From: Arthrobacter roseus
GTDB lineage: Bacteria > Actinomycetota > Actinomycetes > Actinomycetales > Micrococcaceae
Reading direction: 5' to 3'
Length of the DNA stretch: 64,000 nucleotides
Assembly: GCF_016907875.1 (NCBI RefSeq)
Contig: NZ_JAFBCU010000001.1
Coordinates: 2,604,001-2,668,000, forward strand
Both the position numbers and the translations under genes were made by a program. The notes below the pieces were generated by a model, which saw nothing but the letters and a program-made list of their open reading frames with translations, ran no database searches and had not been told where the DNA came from. Shown here piece after piece: positions 8,674 to 17,546 of the stretch. Position 1 is the stretch's first letter, and every line of letters begins with the position of its first letter.

Positions 8674-9606
8674 ATGGACTTGTTCGTCGGATTTCTCCTC
8701 ATAGTCGCCGCAGTCATCATCGTCCTCGGTGTCGCCTTCAAACCTCACTCCGCGAGCATCCCCCTGGACCGCCGTCGGCCGTTCGAACAAGAGTCGGGCT
8801 CACATCTGTCCCGGTTTGTGGGCTCCGCTGCGGACGTCCTGGACCGGTACTTTGCACGCCGGAACTTCAGCCTCTATAACAACGCCGCCATCGAAGCCGC
8901 CGGTATGCGCCTGAGCCAGGGAGATTACTTCCTGCTCGTCGGCGCAGGCGCAGCAATCGGAGGACTCATGGGACTGATTGCCGGAGGCATACCGCTCGCG
9001 TTGCTGCTCATCGTCGTCGCGCCAATCATCGGCCAACTCATCCTCACCCAACGCGCAGCCAGTCACCGCCGAAAATTCAGCGAACAGCTACCGGACACTC
9101 TTCAACTCCTCACTGGAAGCCTCCGCGCCGGCCACAGCATCCTGCGCGCCATCGACGCCGCCGCCACTGAATCTCCCAGCCCGACGTCATTGGAAATGCG
9201 GCGCGTTGTCTCGGCCACCAGCCTCGGCAGGGACCTCACAAGCTCACTGAACAACACAGCCACCCGCATGCAGAACGAAGACTTCGTCTGGATTGCCCAG
9301 GCCATTCAGATCAACCGAGAAGTAGGCGGAAATCTGGCCGAAGTCCTCGACCAAGTCAACGACACCATCCGCGAACGCAGCGAAATCAAAGGCCAGATCA
9401 AAGCCCTCGCCGCTGAAGGAAAATTCTCCGCCTACATCCTCGTCGCCCTGCCGTTCGGCATCATCGCCATGTTGATGGTCGTCAGCCCCGGATACATGGA
9501 CCCGCTGTTCACCACTCTGCTCGGCTGGGTGCTCATCGCCGTCTCGGTGATCCTCATGACCATCGGCTGCCTGTGGTTGCGCAAAATCATCGACCTGAAA
9601 TTCTAG
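8674..9606 (+). CDS. tadB: TadB inner-membrane platform protein
   Basis: A 310-residue type II secretion F-domain protein. An N-terminal helix (about 2-20) and a helical pair (about 90-125) precede the cytoplasmic F domain containing QLPDTLQLLTGSLRAGHS and REVGGNLAEVLDQV. Two C-terminal helices follow. AGGAG lies six bases before the ATG and overlaps the tadA stop. TadB and TadC together form the membrane platform on which the TadA motor acts. The gene order tadA-tadB-tadC is the standard one. Confidence 0.92.
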   Translation: MDLFVGFLLIVAAVIIVLGVAFKPHSASIPLDRRRPFEQESGSHLSRFVGSAADVLDRYFARRNFSLYNNAAIEAAGMRLSQGDYFLLVGAGAAIGGLMGLIAGGIPLALLLIVVAPIIGQLILTQRAASHRRKFSEQLPDTLQLLTGSLRAGHSILRAIDAAATESPSPTSLEMRRVVSATSLGRDLTSSLNNTATRMQNEDFVWIAQAIQINREVGGNLAEVLDQVNDTIRERSEIKGQIKALAAEGKFSAYILVALPFGIIAMLMVVSPGYMDPLFTTLLGWVLIAVSVILMTIGCLWLRKIIDLKF

Positions 9607-9616
9607 GGAACCCTCC

Positions 9617-10489
9617 ATGAACATCTTGACCCTGGGCGTGCTGCTCGTCAGCCTGTCGCTCGGCGCCCTCGCCTGGATCCTGATCTCCGTCCGGGGTGCC
9701 ACCGGAACCGGAATCCAAGAGAACCTGACCCGCGGATTCGAGGCCGCTGCAACACAAGAGCGACGCACCAATTTTGCGTTGGAGAAACTCGGAATCACCA
9801 TTGCACCGGACCAATACGTGCAGTGGATCGACCGGAAACTGGCCTTGGCTGGTAGGCCCGCAGCCTTCCCCCTCCGTCGGCTGCTCGGCGCCAAACTGGT
9901 CCTCGGTGGTCTCGGAGTCGGCGTCGGAGTCCTGCTGGTGAGCACCAGTTCCCAGCCGATGAAGCTCATCGGCATCGCCGTCGTCGCGCTCGGTTACTTC
10001 ATCCCTGATCTGCTGCTCATCAGCAAAGGCCAGGAGCGGCAGAAAGCAATGCAGCTGGAACTGGCCAACACCCTGGACCAGATGCTGATCTCGGTGGAGG
10101 CCGGGCTCGGATTCGAAGGCGCCATGGCCAAAGCCGGCCAGAACGGACGCGGTCCCCTCGCCCAGGAAATTGTCCGCACGCTCCAGGACATGCAGGTAGG
10201 GCGCAGCCGCCGCGAGTCATACCTTGCCCTCGCTGCCCGCACCAACGTTCCCGAGCTACGCAGCTTCGTCCAGGCCGTGGTCCAGGCCGACGCCTATGGA
10301 ATCGCCATCAGCCGAGTGCTCCGCACCCAGGCAAAAGTGATGCGAGTCAAGCGCCGTCAACGCGCGGAAGAGAAAGCCATGAAACTTCCCGTGGCCATCC
10401 TCTTCCCGCTGCTGTTCTTCATCTTCCCCGTGCTCTTCATCGCCATCCTGGCACCGGCAGCACTCAACGCCATGTCAACGTTCGGGTAG
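9617..10489 (+). CDS. tadC: TadC inner-membrane platform protein
   Basis: A 290-residue F-domain paralogue of TadB. N-terminal helices are at about 2-25 and 88-130. The central motif LANTLDQMLISVEAGLGFEGAM and RSFVQAVVQADAYGIAISRVL are typical of TadC, and two hydrophobic segments close the protein. AGGGA precedes the ATG. It is the last pilus gene; only 22 bases separate it from the end of the convergent c-di-GMP enzyme gene, with no room for an independent terminator. Confidence 0.92.
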   Translation: MNILTLGVLLVSLSLGALAWILISVRGATGTGIQENLTRGFEAAATQERRTNFALEKLGITIAPDQYVQWIDRKLALAGRPAAFPLRRLLGAKLVLGGLGVGVGVLLVSTSSQPMKLIGIAVVALGYFIPDLLLISKGQERQKAMQLELANTLDQMLISVEAGLGFEGAMAKAGQNGRGPLAQEIVRTLQDMQVGRSRRESYLALAARTNVPELRSFVQAVVQADAYGIAISRVLRTQAKVMRVKRRQRAEEKAMKLPVAILFPLLFFIFPVLFIAILAPAALNAMSTFG

Positions 10490-10494
10490 TTTTC

Positions 10495-10520
10495 TTCGCT
10501 AGTCGAATTCGCTAGTCGAA
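10495..10520. repeat. Perfect 13-bp tandem duplication at the tadC/EAL gene junction
   Basis: TTCGCTAGTCGAA occurs twice head to tail at 10495-10507 and 10508-10520. The repeat spans the last two codons and stop of the minus-strand gene, so a second copy of that gene's last Phe-Asp-stop lies just past its end. This is a simple recent duplication. Confidence 0.85.
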
Positions 10521-13007
10521 GGATTTCAGCCACAGCTCAAGTTCCGCTGCAGGAACAGGCTTTGACCAGAAGTAACCCTGCGCATGGTTTGCCCGCAACT
10601 CATGCAGGACCTCCAACTGCTTCTCCGTCTCCACGCCCTCGGCCACCACATTCAAGCTCAACGCATGCGCAAGCATGGTGATCGCCTCTACAATCGGCCG
10701 GGCATGAATATCGACCCCATCCAACTCGTCCACGAAGGACCTGTCAATCTTCAACGTGGTCACCGGGAAACGGCGCAGGTAACTCAGCGATGAATACCCC
10801 GTTCCAAAATCATCAATAGACAAGCCCACGCCAAGGCGCCGCAGCTTCGTCAGAGTCTCCAGTGACTGACCGACATTTTGCATCAGCACAGACTCTGTCA
10901 TCTCCAGTTCCACCGCCGACGGATCGATACCCGCTGCCTCAATGGCTTCGGCAACAGTGTCGTAGATCTCCACATCGTGCAGCTGACGCGCCGAAAGGTT
11001 CACAGCAATGCCAAAGCCACCAGCGACGTCGAAACTCTCCCGCCATCGCTGAGCCTGAGTCAACGCCTCGTTCAGAACCCACCGGCCGATAGGAACAATG
11101 AGCGCAGTTTCCTCCGCAACAGGGATGAACACCTCCGGGTTGATCAGCCCATGTTCCGGATGACGCCACCGAAGCAACGCCTCCGCACCGACCGGACGCC
11201 CCGAGGCAACATCCATGATCGGCTGGTAATATACCTCGAGTTCGCCACGTTCGATCACCCGGGGAAGCTCTGAACCAATGTCCAGACGCAGCTTGGCGCT
11301 CCTGTGCATTTCCTCATCGAACACCACCGGCTCCCCGCGACCGTCCTGCTTGGCCCGATACATGGCAGCATCCGCATTGTGAAGCAATGATTCCGCGGAA
11401 TAGTCCTCGCCCGAAAGAGCAATACCCACGCTGACCGTGATAAAGACTTCCCGGCCCTGCAGGTTGAAAGGGGCCTTGATCGTCGCAGCGATACGCTCCG
11501 CCAGAAGCAGGGTTTCCTCCTCGCAAATGCCCGTACACACAATGACGAACTCATCTCCGGCGAATCGCGCCAACAGATCCTGTGGCCGCACCGCACCACG
11601 CAACCTATTCGCGAGTTGGGCGAGCAGGCTGTCCCCCGCCGCGTGACCCATTCCGTCATTGACGATCTTGAAGCGATCTACGTCCATGAACAACACCCCA
11701 ACTTGGGTGCCCTGCGCCGTGGCCACTGCCTGAGCCTGTTCAATGGAATCCAGCAACCGTACCCGGTTCGCCAGCCCCGTCAGCGGATCTTCGAAGGCCA
11801 GCAGCTCCAACGCTGACTCAGCAAGCTTCCGATCAGTGATGTCCACAGTGGTTTCCACCAGCTTCAGTAGCACGCCGTCGTCGTCGTGTTCTGCAGTTGC
11901 ACGAGTCTGCACCCACCGGACCTCGCGGTCCGGTCGCACCACTCTGTGCACAACCTCCATCGGAGGGCCGCCGTCTTCAAGGGCCTGCCACAACGTCCGT
12001 ACCCGTTCACGATCCTCCGGATGGAGCACGCTCAACCATAATTCTTCCGTGGGACTCACGTTCAACGGCAGCCCATGGATCCGAAAATACTCCTCCGACC
12101 ACCACCTGCTCCCCGTGACCATGTCCACCTCCACGGATCCCACATGTGCCATCTCCTGCGCGGCACTCAGGCGGTCGCGTTCAAGCTCCACCGCTGCACG
12201 CAGCCTCCTGAGCTCGGTGACATCACGCGCGATCGCTGACGTGCCTATGAGCGAACCGTCCGCGTCATACACCGGCGAGAGCGTCAGCGACACATCCAGG
12301 ACCGACCCGTCCTTACGAAGACCCGCCACTTCGCGCCCGACGACGAGACTGCCATTCCGCAGCCACGACCGCAGCGCACCATCGACGCCGTCTTGGCCGG
12401 GCGGAGTCAGAATCGCAACGCTCTGACCCACGACTTCCGCCGCTGTGTACCCGTACATGTGGGCGGCTCCCGCGTTCCAACTGGTGATAACCCCATCCAG
12501 ATCCGCACCGTTGATCGCATCATTGGAAGACTCCACCAGCGCCGACAGCCGGCGCATCTCGGCCTCTGTGCGCTTGACGCTCGTGAGATCCGTTGTCACA
12601 TCGATGACGGCAATCAGCTCACCATCACTGTCAAACAGAGGCGTAATCGTAGAGTAGACAGGGACGCGGCGGCCGTCTCGGTGGTTGACCCAGTGCTCGC
12701 CCACCCAGCTCTCCCCGCGGGCGACAAACCGCATGATCGCCCTGACATCCACGCCAGCATCAAAGACGTTCAGCTCTTCTAAAGGACAGCCCAGAGCTTC
12801 TTCCGCTGACCACCCAAGCATTTCCTGCGTAGCGTCGTTCCAGTACCTCACGTAACCACTGCCATCCGCCGCCATCACGGACTGGCCGACCGCGTCCAGC
12901 AGCGACGCCTGAAAAGTGATCTTCTCCTGGTCCCTCAGGCTGTCCAGAGAGTCCTTCACCACGGGAACTGTGTGCTGGCGTCCGCGGCGCTCTTCTTCAG
13001 CAGTCAT
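10512..13007 (-). CDS. PAS-PAS-PAS-GGDEF-EAL cyclic-di-GMP enzyme
   Basis: An 831-residue protein with no obvious membrane segment. Three PAS/PAC sensor domains lie at about 30-150, 152-270 and 285-395. A GGDEF domain follows (about 400-565) with the active-site variant ARFAGDEF (AGDEF at 483-487) and an intact inhibitory RPQD five residues before it. Then comes an EAL domain (about 580-828) with EALLRW, DDFGTGYSS, KIDRSFV and AEGVET, so both cyclase and phosphodiesterase look competent. The ATG at 13007 has AGGA about eight bases upstream; longer starts would run into truA. It converges on the Tad locus and may adjust c-di-GMP for pilus or biofilm control, which is inference from position. 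Confidence 0.93.
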   Translation of the reverse strand: MTAEEERRGRQHTVPVVKDSLDSLRDQEKITFQASLLDAVGQSVMAADGSGYVRYWNDATQEMLGWSAEEALGCPLEELNVFDAGVDVRAIMRFVARGESWVGEHWVNHRDGRRVPVYSTITPLFDSDGELIAVIDVTTDLTSVKRTEAEMRRLSALVESSNDAINGADLDGVITSWNAGAAHMYGYTAAEVVGQSVAILTPPGQDGVDGALRSWLRNGSLVVGREVAGLRKDGSVLDVSLTLSPVYDADGSLIGTSAIARDVTELRRLRAAVELERDRLSAAQEMAHVGSVEVDMVTGSRWWSEEYFRIHGLPLNVSPTEELWLSVLHPEDRERVRTLWQALEDGGPPMEVVHRVVRPDREVRWVQTRATAEHDDDGVLLKLVETTVDITDRKLAESALELLAFEDPLTGLANRVRLLDSIEQAQAVATAQGTQVGVLFMDVDRFKIVNDGMGHAAGDSLLAQLANRLRGAVRPQDLLARFAGDEFVIVCTGICEEETLLLAERIAATIKAPFNLQGREVFITVSVGIALSGEDYSAESLLHNADAAMYRAKQDGRGEPVVFDEEMHRSAKLRLDIGSELPRVIERGELEVYYQPIMDVASGRPVGAEALLRWRHPEHGLINPEVFIPVAEETALIVPIGRWVLNEALTQAQRWRESFDVAGGFGIAVNLSARQLHDVEIYDTVAEAIEAAGIDPSAVELEMTESVLMQNVGQSLETLTKLRRLGVGLSIDDFGTGYSSLSYLRRFPVTTLKIDRSFVDELDGVDIHARPIVEAITMLAHALSLNVVAEGVETEKQLEVLHELRANHAQGYFWSKPVPAAELELWLKSFD

Positions 13008-13078
13008 AGTATCTATCCTAATGAAGCGGGCACATTTTGTGCGGTTATCGGACTGCGCGCCACGGCTATTGCCGACGT

Positions 13079-13930
13079 TCAGCCTAGCGTTTTGCGTCGC
13101 GTCCTCGTCAGTGCAGCACGTACCGCCAACTCCTCTCCAGGAGGGTAGCCGATCTCCTGTAGAACCAACGGATGCGGCGGTGCGAATACCGACTGGCTGG
13201 ACCTCACGCCAGACACCAATCGTTCGTACATACGTTCTGGTCGATGCGAGCCTGCACCGACAGGAAGAGCCGCCCCCACCAAACATCGGACCATATTATG
13301 GCAGAACGCGTCCGCCCTGACGGTTGCCACCAGGACTCCATCACTATCGCGAGAGAAGTCGAAACGCTGTAGCTCCCTGATCGTGGTGGCGCCTTCACGA
13401 GGCTTGCAATAGGCTTTGAAATCCTGCAGTCCCAGCAGTCGCTCGGCTCCCGCGTTCATCTGCGCTTCATCCAGCGCTTCACCGTGCCACAGCGTCAAGC
13501 CGCGTAGTAGTGGATCGCGATTTTCGGCTCGATCGGCGATCCGGTACTCATACCGGCGCCACAATGCTGAGAACCGGGCGTCGAAACCCTCGGGAGCTGT
13601 CTCAACGTCCAGAATCTCCACCGCACCCGTTACCGGGCCCAAAATCATCGACAGAACTCCCTGCAGGCGCCGCCGCAGAGCGTCGGCAGGCGAGAGCTCT
13701 TTGCCTCGCGCCACCGATGCCCACTCGTTTGCTGTCAAATCACAGTGCGCAACCTGCCCTCTGGCATGCACGCCCGAATCCGTACGACCAGCAACCGTCA
13801 AGCGTACCGGTCGGCGAAACAGCGTTTCCAGACCCTCTTCAAGGCAACCTTGGACAGTGAGCAGTCCCGGCTGCTTTGCCCAGCCACAGAATGGTGACCC
13901 GTCATACGCCATCCGAACACGCACCCTCAC
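13079..13930 (-). CDS. truA: tRNA pseudouridine(38-40) synthase TruA
   Basis: About 283 residues. TruA modifies U38-U40 in the tRNA anticodon arm. Motifs are MAYDGSPFCGWAKQPG near the start, the catalytic-Asp box AGRTDSGVHARGQVAH, RRYEYRI, FKAYCKP and FCHNMVRCLVG. The start is uncertain: GTG at 13930 or 13924, or ATG at 13912. An upstream GTG at 13999 would place the rplQ hairpin inside the gene and has no ribosome site. The gene lies after rplQ, the usual place for truA. Confidence 0.92.
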   Translation of the reverse strand: MRVRVRMAYDGSPFCGWAKQPGLLTVQGCLEEGLETLFRRPVRLTVAGRTDSGVHARGQVAHCDLTANEWASVARGKELSPADALRRRLQGVLSMILGPVTGAVEILDVETAPEGFDARFSALWRRYEYRIADRAENRDPLLRGLTLWHGEALDEAQMNAGAERLLGLQDFKAYCKPREGATTIRELQRFDFSRDSDGVLVATVRADAFCHNMVRCLVGAALPVGAGSHRPERMYERLVSGVRSSQSVFAPPHPLVLQEIGYPPGEELAVRAALTRTRRKTLG

Positions 13931-13952
13931 CGATCCCGGTTCGGGAGAACGC

Positions 13953-13989
13953 AGGAGCCCGCTACCCCCAGAAGGGATAACGGGCTCCT
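13953..13989 (-). terminator. Stem-loop after rplQ
   Basis: AGGAGCCCG pairs with CGGGCTCCT, and the stem extends to 16 bp in the minus-strand RNA through two G-U pairs, with a five-base loop. The G-U pattern shows it is built for the minus strand. No U-tract follows. It begins about 30 bases after the rplQ stop and ends about 20 bases before truA. Confidence 0.65.
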
Positions 13990-14018
13990 TGACATCCACG
14001 CAATAATTCAGCGAAGAA

Positions 14019-14582
14019 CTACTTCTTCTCTGAATCCTCGGCCGCAGAATCCTCAGCCTTTGAGTTTGACTCATCAGCTTCAGTGCTCTCTGTCTCAACA
14101 TCGGCCTCAACGACCTCAGCATCATCAGTAGCGGTTACAGACTTGGACCCTGCAGCGTCGGACTTGGCCGCATCAGTCTTGGCCGCATTGTTGGCCTCAG
14201 AAACAACAGCCTGCTTCGGTGAAACCGGCTCCATCACCAGTTCAATGACAGCCATGGGAGCGTTGTCGCCCTTACGGTTACCGATCTTCGTGATGCGGGT
14301 GTAACCGCCGTCGCGGTTCTCCATTGCGGAAGCGATGTCCGTGAAAAGCTCATGGACAAGGCCCTTGTTGCTGATCAGTGCCAGAACACGACGACGCGAG
14401 GACAAGTCCCCGCGCTTCGCAAACGTCACCAGACGCTCGGCGTACGGGCGAAGGCGCTTGGCCTTGGTCACCGTGGTCGTGATCCGCTTGTGCTCAAACA
14501 GAGCAGCGGAAAGATTAGCGAGCATCAAGCGCTCGTGAGCCGCTCCTCCTCCGAGGCGCGGACCCTTGGTGGGCGTAGGCAT
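14019..14582 (-). CDS. rplQ: 50S ribosomal protein L17 (bL17)
   Basis: A 187-residue bL17. The core is the first 125 residues, starting [13 protein letters not shown], with [21 protein letters not shown] and [18 protein letters not shown]. About 60 residues of Ala/Glu/Ser-rich acidic tail follow and end DSEKK. Such tails occur on L17 in actinobacteria, but this one is on the long side. It is the last gene of the infA-rpmJ-rpsM-rpsK-rpoA-rplQ set and follows rpoA by 64 bases. Confidence 0.97.
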   Translation of the reverse strand: MPTPTKGPRLGGGAAHERLMLANLSAALFEHKRITTTVTKAKRLRPYAERLVTFAKRGDLSSRRRVLALISNKGLVHELFTDIASAMENRDGGYTRITKIGNRKGDNAPMAVIELVMEPVSPKQAVVSEANNAAKTDAAKSDAAGSKSVTATDDAEVVEADVETESTEADESNSKAEDSAAEDSEKK

Positions 14583-14646
14583 TATATTTTCTCCTCAAAT
14601 GGTGCCCCACCGGCGCAGTGCACCGGCGAAGCAAAATTTTGCGTGT

Positions 14647-15660
14647 TTAGAGCTCGTCGTCCGGGTAGGCGTCGGTCTCGTCGATGGCGGCGGCACGTGC
14701 CGCAAGATCGAACCCAGCCGGGGAGTCCTTAAGGGACAACCCAAGTTCAACCAGCTTCGCCTTGATCTCATCAATGGACTTGGCACCAAAGTTCCGGATA
14801 TCCATCAGATCAGCCTCTGAACGCGCAACGAGCTCACCCACGGTGTGGATGCCCTCACGCTTGAGGCAATTGTAGGAACGCACAGTGAGTTCCAGATCCT
14901 CGATCGGCAACGCCATGTCCGCCGCAAGCGCAGCATCCGTTGGCGAAGGACCAATCTCAATGCCTTCCGCCGTGGTGTTCAGCTCACGAGCCAGGCCAAA
15001 CAACTCAACCAGGGTGGTTCCTGCCGAAGCAACCGCATCGCGCGGAGCAATGGCGTCCTTGGTTTCAACATCAACAATGAGCTTGTCGAAGTCTGTGCGC
15101 TGCTCTACACGGGTGGCTTCCACACGGAAGGTCACCTTCAGAACAGGCGAGTAAATGGAGTCAACCGGAATGCGGCCGATCTCCGAATCGCCGGCCTTAT
15201 TCTGCGAGGCTGATACATAGCCACGGCCTCGCTCGATGGTCAGCTCAAGCTCGAACTTACCCTTCGAGTTCAACGTCGCGATGTGCAGGTCCGGATTGTG
15301 GAACTCGACGCCGGCAGGGGGCGCGATATCGGCAGCCGTAACGACTCCCGGTCCCTGCTTGCGCAGGTACGCAACCACTGGTTCGTCGTGCTCGGACGAG
15401 ACGGCCAGATTCTTGACGTTGAGGATGATCTCTGAGACATCTTCCTTCACGCCCTGAACCGTGCTGAACTCGTGCAGCACACCGTCGACCCGGATGCTGG
15501 TGACAGCAGCGCCGGGAATCGAAGACAGCAGCGTACGACGGAGTGAGTTTCCAAGGGTGTAACCGAAGCCTGGCTCCAGCGGTTCAATGACAAACCGTGA
15601 CCTGTTGTCGGCCACTACTTCTTCGGTAAGGGTGGGGCGCTGTGCAATTAGCACTGACAT
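14647..15660 (-). CDS. rpoA: RNA polymerase alpha subunit
   Basis: A 337-residue alpha subunit of normal length. The N-terminal assembly domain has [28 protein letters not shown], and the C-terminal DNA-contact domain has [19 protein letters not shown] and [16 protein letters not shown]. It dimerises to seed assembly of core polymerase with beta and beta prime, whose genes are in the same window. It sits between rpsK and rplQ as in most bacteria. Confidence 0.98.
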   Translation of the reverse strand: MSVLIAQRPTLTEEVVADNRSRFVIEPLEPGFGYTLGNSLRRTLLSSIPGAAVTSIRVDGVLHEFSTVQGVKEDVSEIILNVKNLAVSSEHDEPVVAYLRKQGPGVVTAADIAPPAGVEFHNPDLHIATLNSKGKFELELTIERGRGYVSASQNKAGDSEIGRIPVDSIYSPVLKVTFRVEATRVEQRTDFDKLIVDVETKDAIAPRDAVASAGTTLVELFGLARELNTTAEGIEIGPSPTDAALAADMALPIEDLELTVRSYNCLKREGIHTVGELVARSEADLMDIRNFGAKSIDEIKAKLVELGLSLKDSPAGFDLAARAAAIDETDAYPDDEL

Positions 15661-15760
15661 TTCCTTTCAGCGAGCATCCGCTATATGACGCAACACAATG
15701 GGTGGAAACGACGATCTCGAGTGGATACCCGGACGTCTTGGACGGCTAGTGGCCTCGAAA

Positions 15761-15818
15761 GGCACCCGACGGCATTCTTACTCCCCGATCTATGGGAAGT
15801 AAGACGCTATCGGGTGCC
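15761..15818 (-). promoter_or_regulatory. Nested stem-loop between rpsK and rpoA
   Basis: An outer 9-bp stem GGCACCCGA / TCGGGTGCC (15761-15769 with 15810-15818) encloses a second stem, CTTACTCCC with GGGAAGTAAG, with one bulge. It starts 12 bases after the rpsK stop on the minus strand. No U-tract is present, so it may be an attenuator, a processing site or a protein-binding site affecting rpoA-rplQ. Confidence 0.6.
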
Positions 15819-15829
15819 AACGAAAGCAC

Positions 15830-16231
15830 TTAGACGCGGCGGCGTTTCGAGGGACGGCAGCCGTTGTGAGCGCTGGGAGTCACATCCTGGATGGATCCCA
15901 CCTCAATTCCGGTGGCCTGCAGCGACCGGATAGCAGTTTCGCGGCCGGAGCCAGGTCCCTTGACGAACACGTCTACCTTGCGCACGCCATGTTCCTGCGC
16001 CCGCTTCGCTGCGGCTTCAGCAGCCATCTGTGCAGCGAACGGCGTTGACTTACGTGAGCCCTTGAATCCAACCTCACCTGACGAAGCCCAAGCGATAACC
16101 GCTCCATTGGGATCCGTGATGGTCACGATGGTGTTGTTGAAGGTGCTCTTGATGTGCGCCTGACCCAGCGCAATATTCTTCTTGTCCTTGCGACGCGGTT
16201 TACGAACCGCTCCACGAGTCTTGGGGGGCAT
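15830..16231 (-). CDS. rpsK: 30S ribosomal protein S11 (uS11)
   Basis: A 133-residue uS11 of normal length. It has the basic start [19 protein letters not shown], the core INVTDP-type segment (here [17 protein letters not shown]), [14 protein letters not shown] and the C-terminal [18 protein letters not shown], which is highly conserved. It forms part of the 30S platform near the mRNA exit. It lies downstream of rpsM with a hairpin between them. Confidence 0.98.
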   Translation of the reverse strand: MPPKTRGAVRKPRRKDKKNIALGQAHIKSTFNNTIVTITDPNGAVIAWASSGEVGFKGSRKSTPFAAQMAAEAAAKRAQEHGVRKVDVFVKGPGSGRETAIRSLQATGIEVGSIQDVTPSAHNGCRPSKRRRV

Positions 16232-16309
16232 TGCTTCTCCTACAAAGAGTTTGATTGAGGTCCTTCAGCGGCTGTTGGCCACTGCAGGCCGGTCCCTGGG
16301 TAAAGGGGG

Positions 16310-16332
16310 CGCCATGGGCTGATGCCCTGGCG
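16310..16332 (-). promoter_or_regulatory. Stem-loop between rpsM and rpsK
   Basis: CGCCA-T-GGGC (16310-16319) pairs with GCCC-TGGCG (16324-16332) with a one-base bulge and TGAT loop. It lies about 50 bases after the rpsM stop, in a 152-base gap that otherwise shows nothing but the rpsK ribosome site. Confidence 0.45.
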
Positions 16333-16383
16333 ACGGTTTCCGTCGTTGTGAGCTCATGTGCTCACTTGGAAGCCATCAGGAAT

Positions 16384-16761
16384 TTAGCGCGCAGCCTTCT
16401 TCTTGCCAGCAACCGTACGCTTCGGGCCCTTGCGGGTGCGGGCGTTGGTTTTGGTGCGCTGTCCGTGTACGGGCATTCCGCGACGATGACGGATACCTTG
16501 GTAGCTGCCGATTTCCACCTTGCGGCGAATATCTGCGGCTACCTCACGGCGGAGGTCACCCTCAACCTTGTAGTTGCCCTCAATGTAGTCACGAAGCTGA
16601 ACCATGTCAGCGTCCGTAAGGTCCTTGACCCGGGTGTTCGGGCTAATGCCCGTTTCCAGGATGACCTGTTCTGCACGGGTCTTCCCCACGCCGTAGATAT
16701 AAGTAAGCGCAATAACAACCCGCTTTTCGCGGGGAATGTCTACGCCAGCGAGACGTGCCAT
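16384..16761 (-). CDS. rpsM: 30S ribosomal protein S13 (uS13)
   Basis: A 125-residue uS13. It begins [21 protein letters not shown] and has [13 protein letters not shown] (helix-two-turns-helix), [33 protein letters not shown] at the C-terminus in conserved form, where the basic tail reaches the P-site tRNA. Normal length and position between rpmJ and rpsK. Confidence 0.98.
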   Translation of the reverse strand: MARLAGVDIPREKRVVIALTYIYGVGKTRAEQVILETGISPNTRVKDLTDADMVQLRDYIEGNYKVEGDLRREVAADIRRKVEIGSYQGIRHRRGMPVHGQRTKTNARTRKGPKRTVAGKKKAAR

Positions 16762-16901
16762 AAAGGCAGTCCTCCCTCGTGTTCGTTACGGAGGTCTGAA
16801 ACAGTCCATCCCGATTATCCCGGGCCCCGGCCTCCGTGCCAGGGGCATGCATCGCGCGTACCGATGCTGAACTGCCTATTTAATTACTACGCGTGGGCTG
16901 T

Positions 16902-16921
16902 ACTTTCCCGTGCAGGAAAGT
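16902..16921 (-). promoter_or_regulatory. Small stem-loop directly after rpmJ
   Basis: ACTTTCC at 16902-16908 pairs with GGAAAGT at 16915-16921 with a six-base loop. It starts three bases after the rpmJ stop codon on the minus strand and has no U-tract. Confidence 0.45.
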
Positions 16922-16924
16922 TGA

Positions 16925-17038
16925 TTAGCCCTGACGCTGTTTGTGGCGCACGTTTTCGCAGATCACCATGACCCGGCCGTTACGGCGGATCACTTTGCAC
17001 TTTTCGCAGATCGGCTTGACGCTCGGCTGTACCTTCAT
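16925..17038 (-). CDS. rpmJ: 50S ribosomal protein L36 (bL36), zinc-binding form
   Basis: A 37-residue protein starting [20 protein letters not shown] and ending [11 protein letters not shown]. Three cysteines (C11, C14, C27) and a histidine (H32) form the zinc site of the C-plus version of bL36. It lies between infA and rpsM, the standard position, 70 bases after infA. Confidence 0.97.
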   Translation of the reverse strand: MKVQPSVKPICEKCKVIRRNGRVMVICENVRHKQRQG

Positions 17039-17108
17039 GGTCTTCCTTTGCGTTTTGCTTTTTGAGCTGGCGTAACTACTCCCAACCCTGAAGCGGGCGG
17101 ATAAGTCT

Positions 17109-17330
17109 TTACTTGTAGCGGTAGACGATACGGCCTCGTGTGAGGTCGTACGGGCTGAGTTCCACTACTACACGATCCTCAGGGAGGATCCTGATGTAGT
17201 GCTGACGCATCTTTCCCGAGATGTGCGCGAGTACCATGTGTCCGTTGGTGAGCTCAACGCGAAACATCGCATTGGGCAGCGCCTCAGTCACAGAGCCTTC
17301 GATCTCAATGACGCCGTCTTTCTTGGCCAT
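17109..17330 (-). CDS. infA: Translation initiation factor IF-1
   Basis: Seventy-three residues, the usual length, beginning [20 protein letters not shown] and ending [14 protein letters not shown]. It is a single S1-like OB fold that blocks the A site during initiation. A longer reading frame exists upstream, but the ATG at 17330 is set by GGAGG just before it and by family length. It leads the infA-rpmJ-rpsM-rpsK-rpoA-rplQ set; the promoter should lie in the gap up to map (17331-17546), where no convincing -35/-10 pair stands out. Confidence 0.98.
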   Translation of the reverse strand: MAKKDGVIEIEGSVTEALPNAMFRVELTNGHMVLAHISGKMRQHYIRILPEDRVVVELSPYDLTRGRIVYRYK

Positions 17331-17546
17331 ATCCTCCGCTAACGTCTGAGCCCTACGCACAGTCGCGTGGGGCAATTTCAGGGTTTTGGTTGAGTTTCCT
17401 CTTGCGTCAATAAGCACTGACCCTCATGCCGAAGCTTGCTAGTCAGGCCGAAAATTGGGCGCAAAGGTACAGACAACCAACAAATAACTGTACGTCATGG
17501 CCCCATATATGTGAAATCCGTGTGATCAACGGGTATCCTTCTGTGG

